Assembly: GCF_900115345.1 (NCBI RefSeq)
Contig: NZ_FOWC01000005.1
Location: forward strand, 186,001 to 250,000
Direction: 5' to 3'
DNA length: 64,000 bases
From: Amycolatopsis rubida
Lineage (GTDB): Bacteria; Actinomycetota; Actinomycetes; Mycobacteriales; Pseudonocardiaceae
Shown in pieces: positions 33,703-41,356 of the stretch. The position numbers and the translations under genes are program-made. Below the pieces are notes generated by a model. It was not told the DNA's origin. It made no database searches and worked only from the letters and a program-made list of their open reading frames with translations. How positions within the stretch are numbered: position 1 is the stretch's first letter; each line of letters begins with the position of its first letter.

Positions 33703-33820
33703 CGGCCTCGCGCCGCAGGGTCTCGGCCTGGGAATCACCGGGGCGAAAGGGCCCGCCCCTGCGTGCGGCCTGACCTCCTGGCAACGGACCGGAGGCCAAC
33801 CCGCCACCGCGAACTGACGG
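33687..33820. repeat. 19-bp direct repeat at the ctaA stop and downstream
   Basis: CGCCACCGCGAACTGACGG occurs at 33687-33705, including the ctaA stop, and again exactly at 33802-33820. The 96 bp between the copies are non-coding and include an imperfect GGCCTGACCTCC/GGAGG pairing. This looks like a duplication or a small insertion with a long target duplication. Confidence 0.7.
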
Positions 33821-33912
33821 TCATCCGGGCGTAACTGCGCGTCGGCCCGGCGGACAGGTCGGCGGCTTACCGTCGTCGCCGTCCGGCTTTCCGAAAAGCC
33901 CGAGGTGCCGCC

Positions 33913-34842
33913 ATGCCGACCGCCCCTGCCCGCGCCGCCAAACCCCTTCTCTCCGGCCGGCGCGGAACCGCCGAGATGCTCGTGCTCAAGACGTTCCTGC
34001 TCGTGCCGTTCGCCGCGCTGATCGCCGCCGTGCCGCTGGTGTGGGGGTGGGGCATCGGCTGGACCGACCTGATCCTCGCGACCGTCTTCTACGTGCTCGC
34101 CACGCTCGGCGTGACCGTCGGGTACCACCGCTACTTCACCCACGGCGCCTTCAAAGCGAGCCGCCCGCTGCGGATCGCGCTCGCGATCGCGGGCAGCATG
34201 GCAGTGCAGGGTTCGGTGATTTTCTGGGTCGCGAGCCACCGTCGCCACCACGCGTTCTCCGACCGCGAGGGCGATCCGCATTCGCCGTGGCTCTTCGGCA
34301 CCTCGCCCGCGGCGCTGCTGCGCGGGTTCTGGCACGCGCACATGGGCTGGATGTTCCAGCGCGAGGTCACCAACGCCGACCGCTTCGCCCCGGATCTCGT
34401 CAGCGACCGCGACCTGCGCCTGGTGAACCGGTTCTTCTGGCTGTGGATCACGCTCAGTCTCGCCCTGCCCGCCGCGCTCGGCTGGGCCTTCAGCGGCACC
34501 TGGCCGGGCGCGCTGACGGCGTTCTTCTGGGCCGGACTGGTGCGGATCGCGTTCCTGCACCACGTGACCTGGTCGGTGAACTCGGTGTGCCACCTGATCG
34601 GCGACCGCCCGTTCGCGAGCCGCGACCGCGCCGCGAACTTCTGGCCGCTGGCGCTGCTGTCCATGGGAGAGTCCTGGCACAACTCCCATCACGCCGACCC
34701 GACCTGCGCCCGGCACGGCGTGCTGCGCGGGCAGGTGGACGTCTCGGCGCGGGTGATCTGGGCGTTCGAGAGGTTCGGCTGGGCCAGCGACGTCCGGTGG
34801 CCCCGAGCGGAACGGCTGGCGGCGAAACGGCGTCCGGGCTAG
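33913..34842 (+). CDS. Membrane fatty acyl-CoA desaturase
   Basis: A 309-residue integral membrane di-iron desaturase. The three His boxes are intact: HRYFTH near residue 74, HRRHH near 111 and HNSHH near 257. Two pairs of hydrophobic helices flank them. The layout fits delta-9 stearoyl-CoA-type desaturases, which introduce a double bond for membrane fluidity; regiochemistry is inferred from the family. Start ATG at 33913. The stop shares a palindromic CTAG with the stop of the convergent ATP-grasp gene. Confidence 0.92.
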   Translation: MPTAPARAAKPLLSGRRGTAEMLVLKTFLLVPFAALIAAVPLVWGWGIGWTDLILATVFYVLATLGVTVGYHRYFTHGAFKASRPLRIALAIAGSMAVQGSVIFWVASHRRHHAFSDREGDPHSPWLFGTSPAALLRGFWHAHMGWMFQREVTNADRFAPDLVSDRDLRLVNRFFWLWITLSLALPAALGWAFSGTWPGALTAFFWAGLVRIAFLHHVTWSVNSVCHLIGDRPFASRDRAANFWPLALLSMGESWHNSHHADPTCARHGVLRGQVDVSARVIWAFERFGWASDVRWPRAERLAAKRRPG

Positions 34843-35702
34843 GCCAGCTGCTGCCGCACCGCGGACGCGAACCGCAGCGGCGCACCCGCGTCCGCATGCC
34901 GGAACCCGAGCGACGGTTCAGTCAGCTCCAGCTCCAGCACCAGCGGACGACCGTCGTCCCCGCGAACCAGATCCACCCGCGCATACAGGAGTTCCGCCCG
35001 CAAAATCCCGAGCAGCCCGCACGCGGCGTCCAGCGCGTCCTCCGCCACCGCACGCACCTCCGGCGCCGGGACGGCAGCCGCCAGCCGCTCCTCGCGATAC
35101 AACCCGGAAGTGTCCATTGAGGACTCCAGCGGCGCGAATTTCGTGAAGGCGTGCGAATAAACGCCGCCGAAGTACGTCACCGCGATCTCGCCCTGAGTGT
35201 CCACACTGGACTGATACGGCTGAACAAGACCCGTGCGGCCCTCGTCGTGCAAAGCGCGCAGATGCTGCTCCGCGTCCGCACCGGCAGAGGAGAACCGGGC
35301 AGCGCCGCGACCTCCCGCGCCCACCGAGGGCTTCACCACGAACGGCTTCTTCGGCCAGCGCGGCTTCTCCCCCGGCGGCACGATCTCGACCGGCACTGCC
35401 GGCACGCCCGCGTCGAGCAGCTCGCCGAGATAAGCCTTGTCCGTGTTCCACCGCACGACCGCGGCCGGATTGCTCAGCCCGGGCACGTCCTCGCACCAGC
35501 TGAGGAATTCTTCGCGGCGCTCCGGGTAGTCCCAGGCGGCGCGCAGCACGACGATGTCCGCCGAAGCGAAGTCGGCGGCCGAATCCCAGGCCGCCCAGCT
35601 CACGGTGAATCCGAGGTCCGCGAGCGCGGGCAGCACCGCGGCTTCGTCGCCGTCGCCCTCGGGCAACGCGGCGCAGCCGACGAAAATCGCCGAGCGGGTC
35701 AC
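34839..35702 (-). CDS. ATP-grasp domain protein
   Basis: A 287-residue protein with an ATP-grasp fold. An N-terminal preATP-grasp region (VLRAAWDYPERREEFLSW) is followed by PFVVKPSVGAGGRG, the Lys and Gly-rich nucleotide loop near residue 125, and YARVDLVRGDDGRPLVLELE near 245 with the Mg-binding acids. Similar to RimK/DcsG-like ligases that join a carboxylate to an amine or thiol via an acyl phosphate; the substrate is unknown. GTG at 35702 overlaps the preceding gene's stop (GTGA). Confidence 0.82.
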   Translation of the reverse strand: MTRSAIFVGCAALPEGDGDEAAVLPALADLGFTVSWAAWDSAADFASADIVVLRAAWDYPERREEFLSWCEDVPGLSNPAAVVRWNTDKAYLGELLDAGVPAVPVEIVPPGEKPRWPKKPFVVKPSVGAGGRGAARFSSAGADAEQHLRALHDEGRTGLVQPYQSSVDTQGEIAVTYFGGVYSHAFTKFAPLESSMDTSGLYREERLAAAVPAPEVRAVAEDALDAACGLLGILRAELLYARVDLVRGDDGRPLVLELELTEPSLGFRHADAGAPLRFASAVRQQLA

Positions 35703-36016
35703 CGGCCCGCTCGCGGCCCGGCCATCTTGCGCCGGTGCGCGGCACCGATTTTGACCGTCTTCACCGTTTCGCTGTCCCACTCCGCGGCCTCCAGGTCGTC
35801 GACCTGCTCGACCAGCGCGTTCCCGGTCTCGACCCCGGCGACCAGCACGTCGCCCATCGCCCCGTCCGGGCCCACGAGCACGACCCGCGCGCCGGCCAGG
35901 CCGATGTTCTCGACCACGGCGCGCGACGGTTTGCCGTGCTTGGCCACGAACTCGCGGGCGGACGCCAGCTGGCGGGCAGTCGGCGCGGTCGGCGGGTTTT
36001 CGGTCTCCTCAGCCAC
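35699..36016 (-). CDS. Conserved hypothetical protein coupled to ATP-grasp gene
   Basis: A 105-residue acidic, soluble protein. The core VENIGLAGARVVLVGPDGAMGDVLV looks like a small beta-rich domain, and the C-terminus is basic. I do not recognise a characterised family, though similar short proteins occur in actinobacteria. The 4-bp overlap with the following ATP-grasp gene argues for a joint role. Start ATG at 36016. Confidence 0.75.
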   Translation of the reverse strand: MAEETENPPTAPTARQLASAREFVAKHGKPSRAVVENIGLAGARVVLVGPDGAMGDVLVAGVETGNALVEQVDDLEAAEWDSETVKTVKIGAAHRRKMAGPRAGR

Positions 36017-36108
36017 GTCCGGAGCTTAACCCGAGACCCCCGCCCCCGCGGCCCGACCGTGTTCTCGGCCATAGTGGACGCCAGACGCGCCCATCTTGAG
36101 GAGGAACG

Positions 36109-37080
36109 ATGCCGACCGCAGTGCAGGTGACCCGGACCGGCGGCCCGGAAGTGCTGGAACTGGCCGAGATCGAGCCCGGCCCGCCCGGCGCGGGCGAGTT
36201 GCTGGTCGACCTCGCCGCCGCGGGCGTCAACTACATCGACACCTACCAGCGCCAGGGCATCTATCCGATCGACCTGCCGTTCGTCCTCGGCTCCGAGGGC
36301 GCCGGGACGGTCGTGGAGACCGGCGAGGGCGTCACCGGATTCGCCCCCGGCGACCGCGTGACCTGGCAGGGTGTGCTCGGCAGCTACGCCCAGCGCGCAG
36401 TGGTCCCGGCCAGCGCCTCGGTAAAGGTGCCGGACGACGTGTCCGACGAGATCGCGGCCGCCACGATGCTGCAGGGCATGACCGCGCACTACCTGGTGCG
36501 TTCGACCTACGAAGTGCGGGCAGGCGACGACATCCTCGTCCACGCGGCGGCCGGCGGCGTCGGTCTGCTGCTGGTGCAGCTGGCCAAGGCGCGCGGCGCC
36601 CGAGTCCTGTGCACCGTGTCCACCGACGAGAAAGCCGAGCTGGCCCGCGGTGCCGGCGCGGACCACGTCATCCGCTACGACCGGGAAGACTTCGCCGCCG
36701 CGACCCGCGAGCTGACCGACGGCGAAGGCGTCGCCGCGGTCTACGACGGCGTCGGCAAGAGCACCGTCGACGGCAGCCTCGCGAGCCTGAAGATCCGCGG
36801 CACGCTGGCGCTGTTCGGCGCGGCCAGCGGCGCGGTGCCGCCGATCGACCCGCAGCGGCTCAACTCCGGCGGCTCGCTCTTCCTGACCCGCCCGACGCTC
36901 GGCCACTACCTGCGCACCCGCGAGGAACTCGACTGGCGCGCCGGCGAACTGTTCGCCGGTGTGCGGAACGGTTCGCTGAACGTCCGCATCGGCGGCCGCT
37001 ACCCGCTCGCCGACGCCCGCAAGGCCCACGAGGACCTCCAGGGGCGCCGGACGACCGGGAAGCTGCTGCTGATCCCTTAG
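36109..37080 (+). CDS. qor: NADPH:quinone oxidoreductase (zeta-crystallin type)
   Basis: A 323-residue medium-chain reductase. GVNYIDTYQRQGIYP near residue 44 is the quinone oxidoreductase N-terminal block. The nucleotide-binding motif HAAAGGVGLLLVQLAKARGA is near 145, and no zinc-ligand cysteines are seen. It reduces quinones with NADPH in the cytoplasm. Position matches Rv1454c. Start ATG with GAGGAGG upstream; the stop is one base from the convergent FKBP gene's stop. Confidence 0.94.
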   Translation: MPTAVQVTRTGGPEVLELAEIEPGPPGAGELLVDLAAAGVNYIDTYQRQGIYPIDLPFVLGSEGAGTVVETGEGVTGFAPGDRVTWQGVLGSYAQRAVVPASASVKVPDDVSDEIAAATMLQGMTAHYLVRSTYEVRAGDDILVHAAAGGVGLLLVQLAKARGARVLCTVSTDEKAELARGAGADHVIRYDREDFAAATRELTDGEGVAAVYDGVGKSTVDGSLASLKIRGTLALFGAASGAVPPIDPQRLNSGGSLFLTRPTLGHYLRTREELDWRAGELFAGVRNGSLNVRIGGRYPLADARKAHEDLQGRRTTGKLLLIP

Positions 37081-37081
37081 G

Positions 37082-37597
37082 TCAGGAAACCGAGAGGGCG
37101 TCGGTCACGAACACCAGCGTTTCGTTGGGCGCGATGCCGCGTCCGCCGTCCTTGTAGGCGAGGGCGGGCGGGATGATCATCAGCCGCCGCCCGCCCTGTT
37201 TGACGCCGACGAGGCCCTGGTCCCAGCCCTCGATCACCTGGCCGGCACCGAGGTCGAGGCCGAACGGCTCGCCGCGGTCGAACGAGCTGTCCAGCTTCTT
37301 CTTGTTCGACCAGGTGACGACCAGGTAGTTCATGGACAGCTTCGACCCGGCGGCCGCAGCCTTCCCGGCGCCCGCCGAAAGGTCCTTGGTGAGCAGCTTC
37401 TTCGGCGGGGCGCAGTCGTCCGGGATGGTGATCGCCGGCGCCTGGCCGAAGTTCCCGGTGGTCTTGATGTCGTCCGCGGTGCACTCGCGGCTCGGGGCCG
37501 CCGGGGCCGCGCCGCTGTCGCCGCCGCAGGCCGTGAGGCCGAACGCGGCGACTGCCGCGACCGCGCCGATGACGGCCGTCCTGCCGATTTTCTGCAT
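37082..37597 (-). CDS. FKBP-type peptidyl-prolyl isomerase lipoprotein
   Basis: A 171-residue exported protein. A short basic start and hydrophobic stretch end in the lipobox LTAC, so Cys24 should be lipidated. The FKBP domain (about 75-171) has SFDRGEPFGLDLGAGQVIEG and GGRRLMIIPPALAYKD, with the substrate-pocket residues mostly present, and ends in LVFVTDAL. It would assist protein folding on the outer face of the membrane. Start ATG at 37597. Confidence 0.93.
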   Translation of the reverse strand: MQKIGRTAVIGAVAAVAAFGLTACGGDSGAAPAAPSRECTADDIKTTGNFGQAPAITIPDDCAPPKKLLTKDLSAGAGKAAAAGSKLSMNYLVVTWSNKKKLDSSFDRGEPFGLDLGAGQVIEGWDQGLVGVKQGGRRLMIIPPALAYKDGGRGIAPNETLVFVTDALSVS

Positions 37598-37606
37598 GCC
37601 GGAAGA

Positions 37607-39847
37607 TTAGCCAAGCCCGCCGAGAGCGGGCACCGCCGGACCAGTCCGCACCACGCCGAGCCGCTGCGTAGCCCGGGTCAACGCCACGTACAGGTCGTTG
37701 AGCCCGCGCGGCGAGCCCGCCACGATCTCGTCCGGCGACACCAGCACGACCCCGTCGAACTCCAGTCCCTTGGACCGGTCGACGGTCAGCACGCTCAGCC
37801 GCTCGTCCTCCGGAAGCAGCTTCCGCACCTCGTCGATCCGGCCGCCCGGCACCAGCACCGCGACCGTCCCACCGTCCACAGCGGACAGTTCCGCGGCCAC
37901 CAGCGACGGCAGTTCCTCCTCCAGCGAAGCGGCCTCCACGCCCCACGGCGGCACCCCGGTCTCCCGCACCGACGCGGGCGCGGCCAGGTCCACGTCCAGT
38001 TCGGCGAGCACGCCCGCCGCGACCGCCATGATCTCCGCCGGGGTCCGGTAGTTCACCGTCAGCTGCTCCAGCCGCCAGCGGTCCGCGACGTACGGCGACA
38101 GCACCTCGTCCCAGGTCCGCGCTCCCCCGGCGGCCCCGGTCTGCGCGACGTCGCCGACCAGCGTCATCGACCGGTTCGGCGTGCGGCGCATCAGCAGCCG
38201 CCAGTCCATCGCGGACAGTTCCTGCGCCTCGTCCACGATCACGTGCCCGAACGTCCACGTCCGGTCCTGCGCCGCCCGCTGCGCCGCGGTCAGTTCGCTG
38301 CGCGCCTGCTGGCGTTCGGCGAACAACTCCGCGTCCAGGACGTCGGACACCCGCAGGATCTCCTCGTCCTGGATTTCCTCGTCCTGCTCAAGGATGTCCA
38401 GCACGCCCTCGGCGTAGGCCCGCTCGACGCGTTCGCGGCGCTTCTCCTCGGCCGCTTCTTCGGAGTCGTCAGTGCCGAGCAGCTCGGCCAGTTCGTCGAG
38501 CAGCGGCACGTCGGCGGGCGTCCACTTCGCGTCGCGGCCGCTCTCCAAATGCTTCCGGTCCTCTTCGGACAGCAGCTCGCCCGCCGCCCGGCCGAGGTGT
38601 TCGCGGTCGGCGAACAGGTCGTCCAGCAGGCCCGACGGCGTGAGTTTCGGCCACAGCGAGTTCAGCGCGGCGGCCACCGCGGGGCTCGACGCCAGCTCGG
38701 CGCGGATGTCCTGGACATCCTGCGCGTCCAGCAGGTCCTCGCCCAAAGCGCGAGCGGCCTGCCGGGTGAGCGCGTCGAGGACGTCGGAGACGAACAGCCG
38801 CCGCGCGAGGTTGTGCGGGCGCCGCGAACGGCGGGCCCGGGCGCGCGCCTGCGTGCAGGTCTTCCGGTCGAGCTTGAGGATCTCGCGTTCGTGCTCGATC
38901 TCGATCACCGGATCGGGTACACCTTGCCGGTCGCGGACGGCCTTGGCGAGCACCTCGGCCATCACCAGCCTGCCCTTCACCTCGGCCGCTTCCGGCGACT
39001 CGGCGCCGTCCGCGTCCAGGCCCGGCCACAGCTGGCCAATGGTCGACAGCAGCACACCGGTCTCGCCGAGCGACGGCAGCACCTGGCCGATGTAGCGCAG
39101 GAAGGTCGAGTTCGGGCCGACGACGAGCACGCCGCGCGTGGTCAGCTGCTGGCGGTGCGTGTAGAGCAGGTACGCCGCGCGATGCAGCGCGACGGCGGTC
39201 TTGCCCGTGCCCGGCGCGCCCTGCACCACCATGACCCCGCCGAGCGGCGCGCGGATGATCCGGTCCTGCTCGGCCTGGATGGTGGCGACGATGTCGGCCA
39301 TCTCGCCGGTCCGGCGGCGCTCCAGCGCGGCCAGCAACGCGGCTTCGCCGGCCAGCCCGAGGTCCTGGCCCTGGTCGGCGGCGGTCAGGTCGAGGATCTC
39401 GTCGTCGAACCCGGTGACGCGGCGGCTCAGCGACCGCAGATGGCGACGGCGGCGCACGCCGTCGGGCGAAGCGGCGGTGGCGAGGTAGAACGGCCGCGCG
39501 ACCGGCGCGCGCCAGTCGATCAGCAGCGGCCGGTAGTCGTCGTCCTCGTCGAACAGCCCGAGCCGTCCGATGTAGGCGGTTTCCTCGTCGCTGCCGCCGG
39601 GCACGAAATCCAGCCGCCCGAAGCACAATCCCTGCTCGACCGACCCGAGCTGGGCGAGCCGGTCGCTGTGCAGGTTCGTGGCGGCTTCGCGTTCGGTCCG
39701 CGCCTGCGGGGTCCCGCCGGTCTGGCGCAGGGTCTCGTCCAGCCGGCGCTGGGTCTGGGCGCGTTCGGCGTCGAGCTTCGCGAACAGGGCGTCGGTGTAG
39801 GCCTGCTCGCGGCGCAGCTCGGCTTCGTAGGCCGGTTCCTCGGGCAA
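37607..39847 (-). CDS. HelD/HelR-like RNA polymerase-recycling helicase
   Basis: A 746-residue UvrD/Rep-like superfamily 1 protein. A coiled N-terminal arm (about 1-65) precedes VVQGAPGTGKTAVALHRAAY (Walker A near 215). The acidic insertion around 500-535 (EEAAEEKRRERVERAY and following) fits the clamp domains of HelD. VIVDEAQELSAMDW is motif II, and RSKGLEFDGVVLV and LYVALTRATQRLGV are motifs V-VI. Actinobacterial HelD/HelR removes RNAP from stalled or rifamycin-bound complexes; which activity applies here is not decided by sequence. Start TTG at 39847 with AGGA upstream. Confidence 0.88.
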   Translation of the reverse strand: MPEEPAYEAELRREQAYTDALFAKLDAERAQTQRRLDETLRQTGGTPQARTEREAATNLHSDRLAQLGSVEQGLCFGRLDFVPGGSDEETAYIGRLGLFDEDDDYRPLLIDWRAPVARPFYLATAASPDGVRRRRHLRSLSRRVTGFDDEILDLTAADQGQDLGLAGEAALLAALERRRTGEMADIVATIQAEQDRIIRAPLGGVMVVQGAPGTGKTAVALHRAAYLLYTHRQQLTTRGVLVVGPNSTFLRYIGQVLPSLGETGVLLSTIGQLWPGLDADGAESPEAAEVKGRLVMAEVLAKAVRDRQGVPDPVIEIEHEREILKLDRKTCTQARARARRSRRPHNLARRLFVSDVLDALTRQAARALGEDLLDAQDVQDIRAELASSPAVAAALNSLWPKLTPSGLLDDLFADREHLGRAAGELLSEEDRKHLESGRDAKWTPADVPLLDELAELLGTDDSEEAAEEKRRERVERAYAEGVLDILEQDEEIQDEEILRVSDVLDAELFAERQQARSELTAAQRAAQDRTWTFGHVIVDEAQELSAMDWRLLMRRTPNRSMTLVGDVAQTGAAGGARTWDEVLSPYVADRWRLEQLTVNYRTPAEIMAVAAGVLAELDVDLAAPASVRETGVPPWGVEAASLEEELPSLVAAELSAVDGGTVAVLVPGGRIDEVRKLLPEDERLSVLTVDRSKGLEFDGVVLVSPDEIVAGSPRGLNDLYVALTRATQRLGVVRTGPAVPALGGLG

Positions 39848-39935
39848 GGAAAGGTCCTGCTTTCAGGTCGGGATCGGGGCCGCAAGAGTGCAACCGGCGA
39901 GGATCCCGGGCCATTCCTGCCCGGTCCGAAACGGA

Positions 39936-40916
39936 TCAGAACGGGAGGCCGAGGACCGGCAAGCCGATCGCCGAGTCGACCGCCAGCGCGACGAACACGA
40001 TCATCAGGTACGTGTTCGACCGGTGGAACAGCGCCATCGGCTTGGTTTCCTCGCCGCGGTGCACGGCGGCCTGCAGCCGGTGCGCGTAGAAGAGGAACCA
40101 GCCGCCGGCCAGTATCGCGAAGGTCGCGTACAGCCAGCTGGTGACCGGGAGCAGCAGCAACGTCCAGGCGACCATCACCCACGAGTAGATGACGATCTGC
40201 CGGGCCACGTGCTCGGCGGTCGCGACGACCGGCAGCATCGGCACGCCGGCCCGCTCGTAGTCGTCGCGGTACTTCATGCCCAGCGCCCAGGTGTGCGGCG
40301 GGGTCCAGAAGAAGATCACGCCGAACATCACGAACGCCGGCCACTGCACGGTGCCGGTGACCGCGACCCAGCCGATCAGCACCGGCATGCAGCCCGCGGC
40401 TCCGCCCCAGACCACGTTCTGCGACGTCCGCCGCTTGAGGCCGAGGGTGTAGACGAAGATGTAGAACAGGATGGTCGCGATCGCGAGGACCGCCGCCAGC
40501 AGGTTCACCGTGAAGTACAGGACGGCGAACGAGGCGACGCCCAGGACGAGGCCGAAGACCAGCGCGTTGCGCCGCGGCACCGCGTCCTTCACCAGCGGCC
40601 GCCGCTTGGTGCGGTTCATGACCTTGTCGATGTCGCTGTCGATCACGCAGTTGAGCGCGTTCGCGCTGCCCGCGGCCATGGTGCCGCCGACCAGCGTCGC
40701 GATCACCAGCCACGGGTTCGGCACCTCGCGCCCGGCGAGGAACATCGCGGGGATCGTGGTGACGAGGAGAAGCTCGATCACGCGCGGCTTCGCCAGCGCG
40801 GCGTACGCGCCGGCCACCTGGCGGAAGCTTCGCCGGGCCCCGCTCGGCCGTCCGCCGTCCGGGGGTACGGCGCTGGTGTCTTCACTGCGTCCGTGCGCAG
40901 CGTTCACCAACGACAT
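39936..40916 (-). CDS. ctaB: Protoheme IX farnesyltransferase (heme O synthase)
   Basis: A 326-residue UbiA-family prenyltransferase with about nine hydrophobic helices. The first Asp-rich motif is NCVIDSDIDKVMNRTKRRPL near residue 88, and the second is seen around YRDDYERAGVPMLP near 215. It farnesylates heme b to heme O, the substrate of CtaA. ATG at 40916 has GGGAGAGAA upstream and fits family length better than the upstream in-frame starts. Divergent from tkt, as in M. tuberculosis. Confidence 0.96.
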   Translation of the reverse strand: MSLVNAAHGRSEDTSAVPPDGGRPSGARRSFRQVAGAYAALAKPRVIELLLVTTIPAMFLAGREVPNPWLVIATLVGGTMAAGSANALNCVIDSDIDKVMNRTKRRPLVKDAVPRRNALVFGLVLGVASFAVLYFTVNLLAAVLAIATILFYIFVYTLGLKRRTSQNVVWGGAAGCMPVLIGWVAVTGTVQWPAFVMFGVIFFWTPPHTWALGMKYRDDYERAGVPMLPVVATAEHVARQIVIYSWVMVAWTLLLLPVTSWLYATFAILAGGWFLFYAHRLQAAVHRGEETKPMALFHRSNTYLMIVFVALAVDSAIGLPVLGLPF

Positions 40917-41356
40917 TTCTCTCCCTGAGTCAGTCCTGGGCCGGGCGGCCCGGAAGAAAGAGGTGGTGCTCCTGGAGAACTCCCGTGCCTGGCCCGCGAT
41001 CGATGTTAGACGTGACGGACCGGCCCGACGCCCGCGGGTCCGGGACACGCCCGGCGGTGTTCTCTCCGTCACGTCCGCCGCGCCGGGCCGCGATGAGTCG
41101 GGACGGCCCGCGGCGGGTAGCCGGGTACGGACAGGCGGGCAGGATCACCTCACCCGCAGGGTGCGCGCCCGCGCTCGCGCGCACGCGTACGCACTAGGGT
41201 GACAGCGACGGGCCGCTCGCTCCGCCTGCACAGCGCCGCCAGCAGGAATATCGTCTCTTCGGGATCGATTGAGATAACTGAGGGCGCACACCGCAGCACC
41301 TGAGCGGCACGCACGGAATACAGCCACCACTTCACCGACGCAGGAGTTCGAGTTCA
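40917..41356. other. 440-bp divergent region between ctaB and tkt
   Basis: No gene is supported. The tkt-proximal 140 bp are less GC-rich than the surroundings (for instance GGAATATCG and GATTGAGATAACTGAGG at about 41246-41284), as expected for a promoter and leader. I see no convincing operator or riboswitch. Confidence 0.5.

Noticed and set aside
39865..39920. Possible rifamycin-associated element upstream of the HelD-like gene
   Set aside because: Only a half-site (GGGGCCGCAAG) resembles the inverted repeat I recall for that element; the second half is absent.
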